This document shows positions 6,984-14,649 of a DNA stretch of 33,173 nt, in pieces. A program made the position numbers and the translations under genes. Numbering within the stretch: position 1 is the first letter of the stretch; each line of letters opens with the position of its first letter. The notes beneath the pieces were generated by a model that was not told where the DNA came from, ran no database searches, and worked only from the letters and a program-made list of their open reading frames with translations. The DNA is from DAOTVC01 sp034437215 (lineage in GTDB: Bacteria; Chloroflexota; Anaerolineae; B4-G1; SLSP01): positions 1 through 33,173 of the forward strand of contig DAOTVC010000144.1 in NCBI GenBank assembly GCA_034437215.1, written 5' to 3'.

Positions 6984-7505
6984 CTACACCTCCAGGTCCG
7001 CGTCTGCGTCTGCAGCAACTTCACAGGGGATAGGAACAGTCCACCCGGAGAGCAGCCCCGAAGCCAACTGCTTCAACGCGGCCACCTCTCCGGGCGTGAA
7101 ATCGTGATCGGCCAAAGCCTCCAGTCCCTTAGGCGAGAGGTGCCACTCACGAATGATGACCCGCAGCGCCAGCGAGTTGGAGAGCTCGGGGGAGGCCCCA
7201 GAGGCGTGCAACTGCTGCGCCAGCGCCTCGACGATTACCCAATCCGACGGGTAGAGACTGAGTCCCCGCTCGGTCACGGTGTCTGTCTCGGCTTTCAGGT
7301 CGGCGAGGACCTCCTGCCGGCGCTCGCTATGGCCGGGGGACATGCGGCCCGTCGCGCCCCACTGCCGCACGATCGCCCGGGCGGACGCAGAGACATTCTC
7401 CCGACCGCCGGCGGTGACGGCGAGGCGACGGGCCTGCTCGCCCAGAATCTGCCAATCGGCAGGGTAGAGACCCACCGTCCGTACTTCAACCCGTTCTCTA
7501 TTCAT
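6984..7505 (-). CDS. Early protein with internally duplicated domain, 173 aa
   Basis: Start at 7505 has GGAGG six bases upstream; the open frame to 7580 crosses the promoter and is rejected. Two halves repeat: residues 11-49 (VGLYPADWQILGEQA to ARAIVRQW) and 81-121 (GLSLYPSDWVIVEALA to LRVIIREW). Each has a strand followed by two helices, ending in the type of helix seen in ribbon-helix-helix repressors (SxxxRxIIREW). A fused pair would mimic a dimer, so DNA binding is a fair inference. It is the first gene after the early promoter, the position of an anti-repressor or early regulator. The C-terminus is acidic. Confidence 0.75.
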   Translation of the reverse strand: MNRERVEVRTVGLYPADWQILGEQARRLAVTAGGRENVSASARAIVRQWGATGRMSPGHSERRQEVLADLKAETDTVTERGLSLYPSDWVIVEALAQQLHASGASPELSNSLALRVIIREWHLSPKGLEALADHDFTPGEVAALKQLASGLLSGWTVPIPCEVAADADADLEV

Positions 7506-7550
7506 ATGCCGCCTCCATTGCCCTACATCAACTACCTGTTGATTACGATC

Positions 7551-7580
7551 ATTATAGCACAGTACGACAAAACTTGTCAA
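7551..7580 (-). promoter_or_regulatory. Consensus sigma70-type early promoter
   Basis: On the minus strand TTGACA (7580-7575) and TATAAT (7556-7551) are both exact consensus hexamers, with an 18-base spacer. It fires leftward into the early operon; the first start codon is about 45 bases past the -10 box. This is the equivalent of the lambda PL promoter facing away from the repressor gene. Confidence 0.9.
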
Positions 7581-7633
7581 GGGTCAATTATGCAATGCCC
7601 AAAATCAAACGCTAATGCAATAGAATATTGACT
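7566..7633. promoter_or_regulatory. Repressor-early intergenic region with candidate operator
   Basis: GACAA-AAC-TTGTC (7566-7578) is an inverted repeat lying over the spacer and -35 box of the early promoter, a natural repressor site. ATGCAAT occurs twice in direct order (7590-7596 and 7615-7621), 25 bases apart. TAGAAT at 7621-7626 could be the -10 box of the repressor promoter, which would give a leaderless or nearly leaderless message. No clear -35 box is seen for it. Confidence 0.5.
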
Positions 7634-8059
7634 ATGAGCAATGACGAAAGATTTTCAGAGTGGCTACTGAAGGAGATTGACAAGCGTGCCTGGCGTCCCG
7701 CTGACCTAGCTCGTCAATCTGGGGTTGACCCCGCCCAGATCAGTAGGATCTTGAATCAAGAACGGGGTATAGGCCCCGAGGCTTGTTCAGCAATCGCGCA
7801 AGCCTTGGGCGTTTCAGAAGTCACTGTCTTCCGCGCGGCCGGACTGATTTCAGATCTCAGCACAGAGGAAGAGTCGCGCGAGGCCATGTTGCATTGGTTC
7901 GACCAGCTCAGCGACGAGGACCAGGAGCGCGCCATCGCCATGCTGCGCAGCCTCGCCGACCTACGTCACCAGAAACTCAAGGAGGAGCGCGAACGGGAAG
8001 AGCGTGAGCGCGAAGCGGCTCGTCGCCGGCGGGTAGGGTGGGAGACGTCGAGCCCGTAA
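7634..8059 (+). CDS. Cro/CI-type helix-turn-helix repressor, 141 aa
   Basis: Residues 10-70 form an XRE-type helix-turn-helix: RPADLARQSGVDPAQISRILN followed by IGPEACSAIAQALGVSEVTVF. The C-terminal part is a charged helix that becomes an almost pure run of Glu and Arg (EEREREEREREAARRRR), likely a coiled coil for oligomerisation. There is no peptidase S24 domain, so induction would not be by LexA-like self-cleavage. ATG at 7634 has no obvious ribosome-binding site and lies close to a -10-like TAGAAT. It diverges from the early promoter, the classic place of a lysogeny repressor. Confidence 0.88.
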   Translation: MSNDERFSEWLLKEIDKRAWRPADLARQSGVDPAQISRILNQERGIGPEACSAIAQALGVSEVTVFRAAGLISDLSTEEESREAMLHWFDQLSDEDQERAIAMLRSLADLRHQKLKEEREREEREREAARRRRVGWETSSP

Positions 8060-8060
8060 C

Positions 8061-8243
8061 ATGGAGTTCCTCCGTCGCCTTCTCGCCCCCCGGCCCCTGC
8101 GTCGCCAGCGGCGCCGGCTGGAATATCGGGTGCACATCGCACGCGCCACGGTGGAAGAGCAGCAGTGGGTACGCAGCGTCGTTGGGCCTCAACGCCCGCC
8201 ACGCCGGTGGGTCATCTACGGGGAGGTCTTCTATGGCAAATGA
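8061..8243 (+). CDS. Small basic hypothetical protein, 60 aa
   Basis: The ATG follows the repressor stop by one base, so re-initiation is likely. The product is very basic in its N-terminal half (LRRLLAPRPLRRQRRRLEYR) and ends WVIYGEVFYGK. No family is recognised. The arrangement and reading-frame length are compatible with a gene, but an upstream ribosome-binding site is weak. Confidence 0.5.
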   Translation: MEFLRRLLAPRPLRRQRRRLEYRVHIARATVEEQQWVRSVVGPQRPPRRWVIYGEVFYGK

Positions 8244-8354
8244 CACTCAATGGGTGCCGGGACTGTAGTCATGCTCCTCAAACCCTACGTCAACATCGAG
8301 ATCCGCTGGCGCCGCATCCCAGAATCACCGCTCGCGAGGACATCTACTACATGA
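8233..8354 (+). other. Chain of two micro-ORFs ahead of membrane protein
   Basis: ATG at 8233 has GGAGG six bases upstream and encodes 11 residues (MANDTQWVPGL). Two bases on, ATG at 8271 encodes 27 residues ending in a TGA that overlaps the next ATG (8351) as ATGA. The second one is positioned so that its translation would deliver ribosomes to the 346-residue gene, as in a leader peptide. Both could also be chance. Confidence 0.3.
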
Positions 8355-9391
8355 AAGCCCAAACCGAGGCGGACAGAATAATCAGGAACATCATTGTCGC
8401 CCTGATAGGTTTAGCACTCCTTTACTGGGGACTGTCCAGTGACACGACCTGCACCACAGTGTTAGGTGGACTCGTCCTGATTGCAGTCGCGATCTTCGTT
8501 ATCAGACGTCCAATTAAGCATCTCCCCGACGGTAGACTCGTCACCCGTGACGGCGAGGTTCTCACCCAGGACGAGTACTTCGAGCGCCTGGGAGTTCTGC
8601 GCACGTCCACCAATCGCTTGATGAAAGATCCCTACAAGGTCCACAAGGCCCAACTCGACGCCGAGATCCGCGAGATGCTGGAAGCCGGAATCAGTCGCCA
8701 GGACATCATCGTGTGGTTGCAAGAGCGCTTCGAGGCCACCGAAGACGAAATGATTATCGCCCTGAGACACGGGGGGCGCGAGGGGGACGTTGACAAAAAA
8801 TCCGCAGCCCAACTGAGTTACAATCAACACATCGCCCAGCACATCGAGAACCTGCGCACGGATGAGCGGTCCACAGATAAAGGCAAATCTGGAGCCCGCG
8901 ATCGCCACGCCGAGGTGCTCCGGCAGTGGAAAACCAAGTGGATCTCGCGGATGACTGCCGCGGGCGGTCATCCATCAGTCTTCTGGGAGGAAGTGGCTGA
9001 TGAAATAACTGCAGGAAGGATGAGGGTCTTACAAACACAGCCGGGGCAGAATCCCAACACGCCTTTGGGTTGGTATGCAGATCATAATCTCAAAGCGGGT
9101 GACGTCCTCGCTGAACGTAACTCTGCAGCCACACACGAAGAGAAAAACGGGAGCCTAACCAAGGCCCTCCGTCTATACGAGGCCTGTATCGCTGACGCTT
9201 TCCAGGGCACTCACCCCTACGACCGATTACGCATCATTTACACTCGCGAGAAGCAATTAGATGACGCCATTCGAGTCTGCGAAACCTATCTCAATCTCCC
9301 AGACAGAAAACACGGCCAGAACAAAGCGCACTTCCTTCACCACCGAAACAAGTTACAAGCACGCAAGACCCATGACACTAACTTCCGCTAA
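8351..9391 (+). CDS. Membrane protein with TPR-like C-terminus, 346 aa (candidate lysogeny cargo)
   Basis: The start chosen is MKAQTEADRII at 8351, because the region before it codes for other small frames. Two adjacent transmembrane helices follow (IIRNIIVALIGLALLYWGL and VLGGLVLIAVAIFVI, about residues 11-55). The cytoplasmic part has a helical segment with SHOCT-like wording (LDAEIREMLEAGISRQDIIVWLQERF) and a C-terminal TPR-like part (SLTKALRLYEACIADAF to QLDDAIRVCETYLNL). Codon use looks less GC-biased than in the late genes, which hints at separate acquisition. It lies between repressor and attP, the usual place for genes expressed in lysogeny, so exclusion or defence is plausible but unproven. 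Confidence 0.75.
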   Translation: MKAQTEADRIIRNIIVALIGLALLYWGLSSDTTCTTVLGGLVLIAVAIFVIRRPIKHLPDGRLVTRDGEVLTQDEYFERLGVLRTSTNRLMKDPYKVHKAQLDAEIREMLEAGISRQDIIVWLQERFEATEDEMIIALRHGGREGDVDKKSAAQLSYNQHIAQHIENLRTDERSTDKGKSGARDRHAEVLRQWKTKWISRMTAAGGHPSVFWEEVADEITAGRMRVLQTQPGQNPNTPLGWYADHNLKAGDVLAERNSAATHEEKNGSLTKALRLYEACIADAFQGTHPYDRLRIIYTREKQLDDAIRVCETYLNLPDRKHGQNKAHFLHHRNKLQARKTHDTNFR

Positions 9392-9424
9392 CGCCCGTTG
9401 TTGGACGTTTCGAGGCCGAAAACC

Positions 9425-9446
9425 GTTGAATACGCGCGTATTCAAC
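9425..9446. repeat. 22-bp perfect palindrome containing TGAATACGCGCGTATTCA
   Basis: The 18-base core TGAATACGCGCGTATTCA is extended by GT and AC on each side to a perfect 22-base palindrome. The same core recurs at 22627-22644. Its position upstream of attP suggests a protein-binding site rather than a terminator, since no T-tract follows. Confidence 0.8.
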
Positions 9447-9533
9447 GCACCTAACCAGATCAAAAGACGTCAGCTAATAAGACAGTCAACGGTCGATAAA
9501 GACACTTATCGTATCTATAGCATGAATTCGTTA

Positions 9534-9554
9534 GCCCCGCGCGGGGCCTCTTTT
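9534..9554 (+). terminator. Putative Rho-independent terminator after the cargo gene
   Basis: GCCCC-GCGC-GGGGC (9534-9547) can fold to a tight hairpin and is followed by CTCTTTT. The T-tract is short. It would end rightward transcripts coming from the repressor and membrane protein before they enter attP. Confidence 0.5.
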
Positions 9555-9625
9555 AGGCCCTGCCGCGGACGACATGGTACAGCCCGAGCGGGAGCAGCCA
9601 GAGAGGACAAGGCACGTCCCTGGCG

Positions 9626-9750
9626 CGTACCGTGTCCACTGATAAACGCGGGTTAGCGCGCACGGTTCGGGTCCGTGAGGTCGGCGGTTCAAATCCGCCC
9701 GCCCCGACCTTAGGCCACAAGGTAAGGCCCTACACCGTACCGTGTGCACT
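9626..9750 (+). repeat. Inner direct repeats flanking attP core
   Basis: CGTACCGTGTCCACT (9626-9640) and CGTACCGTGTGCACT (9736-9750) match at 14 of 15 bases and bracket the tRNA fragment. GATAAACGCG (9641-9650) also recurs as its exact reverse complement at 9818-9827. These may be binding sites for integrase, excisionase or a bending protein. Confidence 0.65.
9650..9710 (+). other. attP: attP core: 3' part of tRNA-Pro(CGG)
   Basis: The sequence carries an intact anticodon arm (CACGG, loop TTCGGGT with anticodon CGG, CCGTG at 9661-9677), variable bases, a perfect T-arm (GGCGG, TTCAAAT, CCGCC at 9683-9699) and the 3' acceptor strand CGCCCCG with A73 (9700-9707). The matching 5' acceptor strand CGGGGCG is missing: the bases at that distance read GTCCACT. 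It is therefore the 3' tRNA piece that phages keep in attP to rebuild the tRNA gene on integration, not a working tRNA. The integrase gene begins 180 bases downstream. Confidence 0.85.
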
Positions 9751-9888
9751 ACGGCTCACATCAACACCGAGCCACGGCAGAATAGGACCGTTTCCTCCGG
9801 TCCAAAAAAAAGCCCACCGCGTTTATCAATCCTGTATGGTTGATTATCGTATCTATGGGGGGCTACATATCAAAACCGGAGGCCACAC

Positions 9889-10890
9889 GTGTCTAAACGT
9901 CCAAGTATCACGCTATCGCAGTCCATTGAGGGTTTTGTGCTGTTCAAGCGCGGTGAGCGGCTAAGCAAGAACACCATCGCCGACTATCTCAATAGTTTTC
10001 AGCACCTCATTCGGTATCTTGATGAAGCAGATCCCCTAATCGAGGACATTGTGCCATCTCAGATTAGCGCATTCCTGGCTCACCTGGGTACTGTTCCACA
10101 AACCAACGACAACGGCTTCGCTCCCCACCCCACAAAGCCGCTCTCCAAGAAGAGCTTGCTAAACATCCATACCGCCTTGTCATCGATGTGGACGTGGGCT
10201 GTCGAGGAAGGCCTGACCTCACGGCACGTCATGAGTCATGTGCCCCGTCCAGACCCCGAGAAGCGGGTGATCGTGCCCTTCACAAAGAACGAGATTAATC
10301 GCATATTCAAGGCGTGTCGGCGCACGGCGCCCTACTTTCACAATCGCACCCGGGACAAAGACAAGGTCAGCAACAAGCGACCTACGGCGACTCGAGATGA
10401 GGCACTCATCTGCCTGCTCGTCGATACCGGTATCCGCGCATCGGAGCTTTGCAATGCCACAATCCGGGATCTCGATATGGCTAACCGGCGCCTCAAGGTC
10501 TACGGCAAAGGTGCAAAGGAACGCGTGCTTCCCTTCGGTGACACCACGGCCCGCCTCCTCTGGCGCTACATGGTGGAACGTCCAGCGGCGGAGCCCTCAC
10601 ACCCCCTCTTCGCGCTGATCACCAACGACAAAAAGCCGATCGCCAGGCGGCTACTGTGGCAGACCGTCCGCCGGATCGCTGATCGGGCCGAAGTCCCAGA
10701 CGCCCACCCGCATCGCTTCCGGCATACCTTCGCCATCGAGTACCTACGCAACGGCGGGGACATCTACACGCTACAGCGACTGCTGGGACACTCCTCCCTC
10801 GACATGGTGCGAACGTATCTTGCTATCGCTCAGGCCGACGTCGAGGCTGCTTACCGGAAGGCATCCCCCCTCGATAACTGGGGGATCTGA
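9889..10890 (+). CDS. int: Phage integrase, tyrosine recombinase, 333 aa
   Basis: GTG start at 9889 with GGAGG seven bases upstream. SAM-like core-binding domain at about 10-115 and a complete catalytic domain: R183 in TGIRASEL, K207 in YGKGAKERV, H275 and R278 in HPHRFRHTF, H301 in LLGHSSL and Y310 in VRTYL. It cleaves and joins attP and attB by a phosphotyrosine link. It lacks a distinct arm-binding N-terminal domain of the lambda type, although paired repeats stand around the core. The gene is next to the tRNA-derived attP and alone on the plus strand, ended by a bidirectional terminator. Unlike the other two recombinases of the window it is not under the early promoter. Confidence 0.95.
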   Translation: MSKRPSITLSQSIEGFVLFKRGERLSKNTIADYLNSFQHLIRYLDEADPLIEDIVPSQISAFLAHLGTVPQTNDNGFAPHPTKPLSKKSLLNIHTALSSMWTWAVEEGLTSRHVMSHVPRPDPEKRVIVPFTKNEINRIFKACRRTAPYFHNRTRDKDKVSNKRPTATRDEALICLLVDTGIRASELCNATIRDLDMANRRLKVYGKGAKERVLPFGDTTARLLWRYMVERPAAEPSHPLFALITNDKKPIARRLLWQTVRRIADRAEVPDAHPHRFRHTFAIEYLRNGGDIYTLQRLLGHSSLDMVRTYLAIAQADVEAAYRKASPLDNWGI

Positions 10891-10982
10891 TCGTTAGCAC
10901 ACGCTATCCAGGACCTCGAGCGTCGATTCTGCGGGCCTACAAGGGCCCTTGGGGCCTAAATAGCATATCTGTTCTATGGGCA

Positions 10983-11031
10983 GAGAAAAACGCGCTACGG
11001 CCCACAGAGGGAGTCGTAGCGCGTTTTTCTC
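10983..11031. terminator. Bidirectional Rho-independent terminator
   Basis: GAGAAAAACGCGCTACG (10983-10999) and CGTAGCGCGTTTTTCTC (11015-11031) are perfect 17-bp inverted arms with a 15-base loop. The arms begin with A5 and end with T5, so it can end the integrase message rightward and the late operon message leftward. Confidence 0.9.
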
Positions 11032-11180
11032 GGAGATTCTCGATCTGAGAGGGCGCCTACACGGCCCCCGCCATCATAACGGACGTTTTTCATTGCCATT
11101 GAAAGGCAGTAAAACGGTCGTAAGGAACATCCGTAAGGTTGAAAACCTCCAACAAGACGGATTAGTGGAGCACGCCAGCG
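11032..11180. other. Gap between terminator and late operon end
   Basis: No convincing gene. It contains ATAACGGACGTTTTTCA (11076-11092), which recurs in opposite orientation at 19099-19115, two CGTAAGG copies near 11117-11137, and a small hairpin GGTT-GAAA-ACC. Nothing else is evident. Confidence 0.6.
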
Positions 11181-11612
11181 CTACTCCTCACTCACCTCGA
11201 ACATATACATCAGCCGCGCGACGTCGATCACCCCCAGCCCCTCGACCTGCTCAGGATCCAGGGGATAGATCTCGAGTTCCACCTCGACCTCCAGGATCTC
11301 CTCCATGCGCGCGTTGAAGGCCTTTCGGGCCTCCTCGAAGGCGTCCTGTGCCTCCTCGCTCTCCGGATCGCCGAAGACGTCCACCGTGAGGCGCTGCTGC
11401 CCCTCCGGTAAAACCTCTTCCAACGCCTCCCGCCGCATCTGATCATAAACCTCCAGGTGCTGGCGCACCTCGAGGAGGTTGTAGGCCGCCCGGAAGTTGA
11501 GCGCTGGCTTTTGCTTGGTGGAGGCCAGCGCGTCCAAAGAGGATGCGCGTCCTGGTGCGACCAACGCACTCTCCGCGATATCTCCAAGTTTGACAATGAT
11601 CTTCTTTTTCAT
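11181..11612 (-). CDS. Small late protein at end of operon, 143 aa
   Basis: Start MKKKIIVKLGDIAESAL at 11612, preceded by AAGGAGTG. The product is acidic, largely helical, with a long charged helix (SEEAQDAFEEARKAFNARMEEI) and a C-terminal beta part (VEVELEIYPLDPEQV). It follows the tail fibre gene, where chaperones for fibres or small regulators often sit. I do not recognise the family, so tail-fibre assembly is only a positional guess. Confidence 0.75.
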   Translation of the reverse strand: MKKKIIVKLGDIAESALVAPGRASSLDALASTKQKPALNFRAAYNLLEVRQHLEVYDQMRREALEEVLPEGQQRLTVDVFGDPESEEAQDAFEEARKAFNARMEEILEVEVELEIYPLDPEQVEGLGVIDVARLMYMFEVSEE

Positions 11613-11632
11613 AACACTCCTTGTGTACGGGA

Positions 11633-13561
11633 CTAAATCCAGTAGCCCCAGCACTTCATAAATACTGTCAGCGTGTTGGTGCCGCTGGCATTGACCTGAT
11701 ACCAAAGATCTCCGTTTGTGCACGGAACAACACTCATCCCAGCTTCATAGACGTTGCCCCCTTTAGGCCGCACGATGAAAGCGTAGGGATAGCTGCTAGA
11801 GGGGCCTACCCTAAAGTACAGACCATTAGTACCCCAACTGCCTGAGTCAACACACGAGATATCAATCAACAAGGCGACGGCATTTGCCGGTATGGCTGAA
11901 CTCCACGATGTGTTCTCAATTTTGGTGGCTGTACCCACATCACTGAACGCATCTCCGTCGAAGGAGGTGTGGGTAAGCGGTGTTGTCAGGGGTACGAACG
12001 TGTAGGACGTGTAGGTTGTCCCGCCCCGAACTGGGCGCAGGTCGCCCTCGTAGTGAATATCATCGGTGTCAGGATTGACGCTAGCCGAACCAACATACAG
12101 CCCGCCGCCTATACGCACATCTGCTCCCGCGTAAAAATCCCCGGACGCCCCTCCCAGTCCAGAAATTGTTTTTAACACCCCGTTTTCTAATTCAACTCTC
12201 CCGATTGCGTCTTGTAAGTGTACTTCAGACACTCCCTGAACTAGCATTACACCACTACTGTCGCAAACAATCCCTCCGTACTGAACGGCAGATCCGCTGC
12301 TCCAGACAATGCGGTGGGGGCCAGTTGTGCCTGCCCCCGCCACCAAATCGAGGCCGCCACTATCTATTACAAGGCCGCCGGATGCGGCCTTCATAACAAG
12401 GCCGCCATTGCTATCATACTTAAGGTAGTTCCCTCCAGCATAATCCCCCACGCCCAAGCCGGGATAGTGCCCCGAGACCCCGAACGCACCGTTCATGTCA
12501 CCGAAGCGCCCATACTCCGTGTTGGCGTTGTAGGCCGCCCCCTGCAGGAGGATACGCAGATAGGGCCCCGCGGCGTCGATCTCGACGCGGGGGTCCCCCG
12601 AGGCCCCCAGTACCAGGAAGGGGGCACCCGCCGGCCAATCGTTGGCGCCCGAACCGTCCAAGTTACGTGTGACGTTGTAGGTCGTGCCGGAGGACAACGA
12701 GCCAACCTGGACGTATTCCACCCGCCCGTAGCCCCGCAACTCCACAAAGTCGCCGTTGACCATGGCCTTGCCGAAATCAATGGTCGTCGCGCCGCTGGCG
12801 ACCGCGGCCCCCAGCGCACCTGCGTCGTGCCCCCAGACCTGGCGGGCGCCGCTGATCGTGAGGGTATTGAGGGCAAAGAGCACCGTCTCGAACTCACTCG
12901 CGTAGATCTTGCGCCAGAGGAGGGTACTGCTGCCCAGATCGTATTCATCCGACGAGGCCGCCCGGACGTGGTAGGTACTCAGATCCGCCTGGAAGGCCCA
13001 TGATCCGGTGATCGTCTCCGCTGCATCGTGTTCGGTGTAGTTCGTGTGCAGGTCGCCGAAATCACCCGTACCGTGGTTCAACGTCACGTTACCGGCGATC
13101 GTCCCACCACCGGTCAGCCCGGTCCCGGCCCCGACCGAAACCGCACTGTGATCCACGTGCTGGTTCGTGTCGATGTTGCTCAAATCCGCGTGGTCGATCG
13201 CCGCCAGCGTCAGCTCCTGCAGAGAGAGACTCAACTTCCCCGAGAGCCCGTCACTCCCGATCGTCACCGGGTCGTGGTGCGCGTCATCCGCACCCACGTG
13301 CGTGTCGTAGTCAGACTTGAAGACACTGAGGTCCACGCCATCGAGGGTCGCTCCGGCCGCCACGCTCAGGTTGCCCAGCAGGCTGCGCGAGCCGTCACGC
13401 AGCAGGGCGTTGGGGAACTGGGCGTCGGCCAGATCACCGGAGTGGTGGGCGCTGTTGAGATCGTGGGGCGTGGGAGCGTAGGGGCCCGCGCCCCCGCCTG
13501 TCTCCGAGATCCAGCCCAACACAAACGGTTTGATACTCGCTACAACATCGGTGACTTTCAT
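11633..13561 (-). CDS. Tail fibre / receptor-binding protein, 642 aa
   Basis: The ATG at 13561 overlaps the previous stop as ATGA. Residues 95-165 contain the repeat style of trimeric tail fibres (DHADLSNIDTNQHVDHSAV, GTGLTGGGTIAGNVTLN). The middle is rich in Gly, Ser, Thr and Asp with a repetitive beta pattern (DLGSSTLLWRKIYASEFE, GGLVIDSGGLDLVAGAG), typical of beta-helical or collagen-free fibre shafts. The C-terminal 110 residues, from about TSYTFVPLTTPL, look like a compact beta-sandwich head that would bind the host receptor. Role inferred from position after the baseplate genes and composition. Confidence 0.85.
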   Translation of the reverse strand: MKVTDVVASIKPFVLGWISETGGGAGPYAPTPHDLNSAHHSGDLADAQFPNALLRDGSRSLLGNLSVAAGATLDGVDLSVFKSDYDTHVGADDAHHDPVTIGSDGLSGKLSLSLQELTLAAIDHADLSNIDTNQHVDHSAVSVGAGTGLTGGGTIAGNVTLNHGTGDFGDLHTNYTEHDAAETITGSWAFQADLSTYHVRAASSDEYDLGSSTLLWRKIYASEFETVLFALNTLTISGARQVWGHDAGALGAAVASGATTIDFGKAMVNGDFVELRGYGRVEYVQVGSLSSGTTYNVTRNLDGSGANDWPAGAPFLVLGASGDPRVEIDAAGPYLRILLQGAAYNANTEYGRFGDMNGAFGVSGHYPGLGVGDYAGGNYLKYDSNGGLVMKAASGGLVIDSGGLDLVAGAGTTGPHRIVWSSGSAVQYGGIVCDSSGVMLVQGVSEVHLQDAIGRVELENGVLKTISGLGGASGDFYAGADVRIGGGLYVGSASVNPDTDDIHYEGDLRPVRGGTTYTSYTFVPLTTPLTHTSFDGDAFSDVGTATKIENTSWSSAIPANAVALLIDISCVDSGSWGTNGLYFRVGPSSSYPYAFIVRPKGGNVYEAGMSVVPCTNGDLWYQVNASGTNTLTVFMKCWGYWI

Positions 13562-14649
13562 CCGTCCACCAACTCTCCAATCTCCCACGGCGAGGGAATG
13601 CCGCGGGGCTCAGGGATCCATAACTGCCGCCGTACGTCGAACTCCGCCCGCTCCACGAAGAAGGGGCTGGGGGCCGCCAGGACGCCCGAGTCCACCGTGG
13701 CCGGGATTACATCCTTGAGTTCGCACCACTGGGCCACCGGGCAGGTGTGGGCCAGGACCTCGTTGCCCCACCCATCCTGGGGCCGGCCGTCCGCCGGCAG
13801 ATAGAGCGTCACCTCGTCGCTGCCCGGCTCCTCGTACACCTTGAGCACCCGGTCACGGGTGACGGTGGCCAGTAGCCGCTGGTCGTTGCTGCTCCCGTCC
13901 TCCAACAACTGCCGGATCACCCGCAGCGCCGTCGCGTCTCCCTCCTGGTACTCGCTGCTGCTGATCCCGCTGGCGTCCACCAGATCCACGCCGCTGAAGA
14001 AGGCGCCCTCCGCCGTCACAATGGTGTCGATCTGCGTCGACGTCTCTACGCTCGCTGTACCCGAGTTCGTATAGTAGGTCCAGTCCAGGGTGCTCCACCA
14101 GCCCCGGCACAGCAGGCGTGCTTCCAGGGTCTCGGCGCCTCCCAGCACCCGCGCCGTGGGGATCGGATACTTCAAGCGCGCCAGGATCGCGTCACGTCGC
14201 GCCTCGGCCGCCGCCGCCGTGGCCCCGTCCCGGCTGTCCAGGAGCTCCTTGGTCCCGTAGGTGGCCACCGAGTCGTCGTCCTGGACCCAACCGGTGGTAG
14301 CTCGCGTTCCCACCGTGCTCGAACCTGGCGGTACATAGGAGTAGGTCACCGCCACGCGGTTGACCATGTACCGCAGCGAGACCCCCACCTCGATCGCGCC
14401 TACCTGGACCACGATCTCGTCGACGTAGCCCCACCAGACCGGCACGTCCCGCTCGTCGGTGATCTCCACCGGCGCTCGCAGCCAGTTGAGGAGCGACCAC
14501 AACCCCCGAGCCTCGCCGGCGACCGCGATCTCGGCAAAGTCCGGACCGCCCAACGCCGCCCAACCATAGCGCTGCGGGCTGAACTGCAGATCCGGAAAGC
14601 CTACGGGATCGCTGAAATCCCGTTTCTTCAACCCCACAATCAGATTCAT
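13558..14649 (-). CDS. Tail/baseplate protein, 363 aa
   Basis: Sits third after the tape measure, where siphophages put the baseplate hub or tail-tip proteins. The N-terminal part has strands with a hub-like wording (FAEIAVAGEARGLWSLLNWLRAPVEITDERD VPVWWGYVDEI, two pieces), common in tail proteins with a gp27-like fold. The middle has Ala-rich helix (RDGATAAAAEARRDAILARL), and the C-terminus includes a domain with TRDRVLKVYEEP. It overlaps neighbours at both ends by four bases. The exact homologue is not recognised. Confidence 0.7.
   Translation of the reverse strand: MNLIVGLKKRDFSDPVGFPDLQFSPQRYGWAALGGPDFAEIAVAGEARGLWSLLNWLRAPVEITDERDVPVWWGYVDEIVVQVGAIEVGVSLRYMVNRVAVTYSYVPPGSSTVGTRATTGWVQDDDSVATYGTKELLDSRDGATAAAAEARRDAILARLKYPIPTARVLGGAETLEARLLCRGWWSTLDWTYYTNSGTASVETSTQIDTIVTAEGAFFSGVDLVDASGISSSEYQEGDATALRVIRQLLEDGSSNDQRLLATVTRDRVLKVYEEPGSDEVTLYLPADGRPQDGWGNEVLAHTCPVAQWCELKDVIPATVDSGVLAAPSPFFVERAEFDVRRQLWIPEPRGIPSPWEIGELVDG

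Larger units (their letters stand above)
9506..9856 (+). repeat. Outer direct repeats of attP (putative arm-type integrase sites)
   Basis: TTATCGTATCTAT is found at 9506-9518 and again at 9844-9856, on both sides of the tRNA-derived core and in the same orientation. Paired repeats flanking a core are the layout of arm-type binding sites for lambda-family integrases. The right copy lies just before the integrase gene and includes a -10-like TATCTAT, so integrase binding might also autoregulate. Confidence 0.65.

Noticed and set aside
9634..9710. Functional tRNA-Pro gene
   Set aside because: The 5' acceptor strand does not pair with the 3' strand, so a mature tRNA cannot form; explained as attP core.
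9785..9811. Terminator GGACCG/CGGTCC with A8
   Set aside because: The A-tract follows on the plus strand, and on the minus strand T8 precedes the hairpin, so it has no terminator geometry in either direction.
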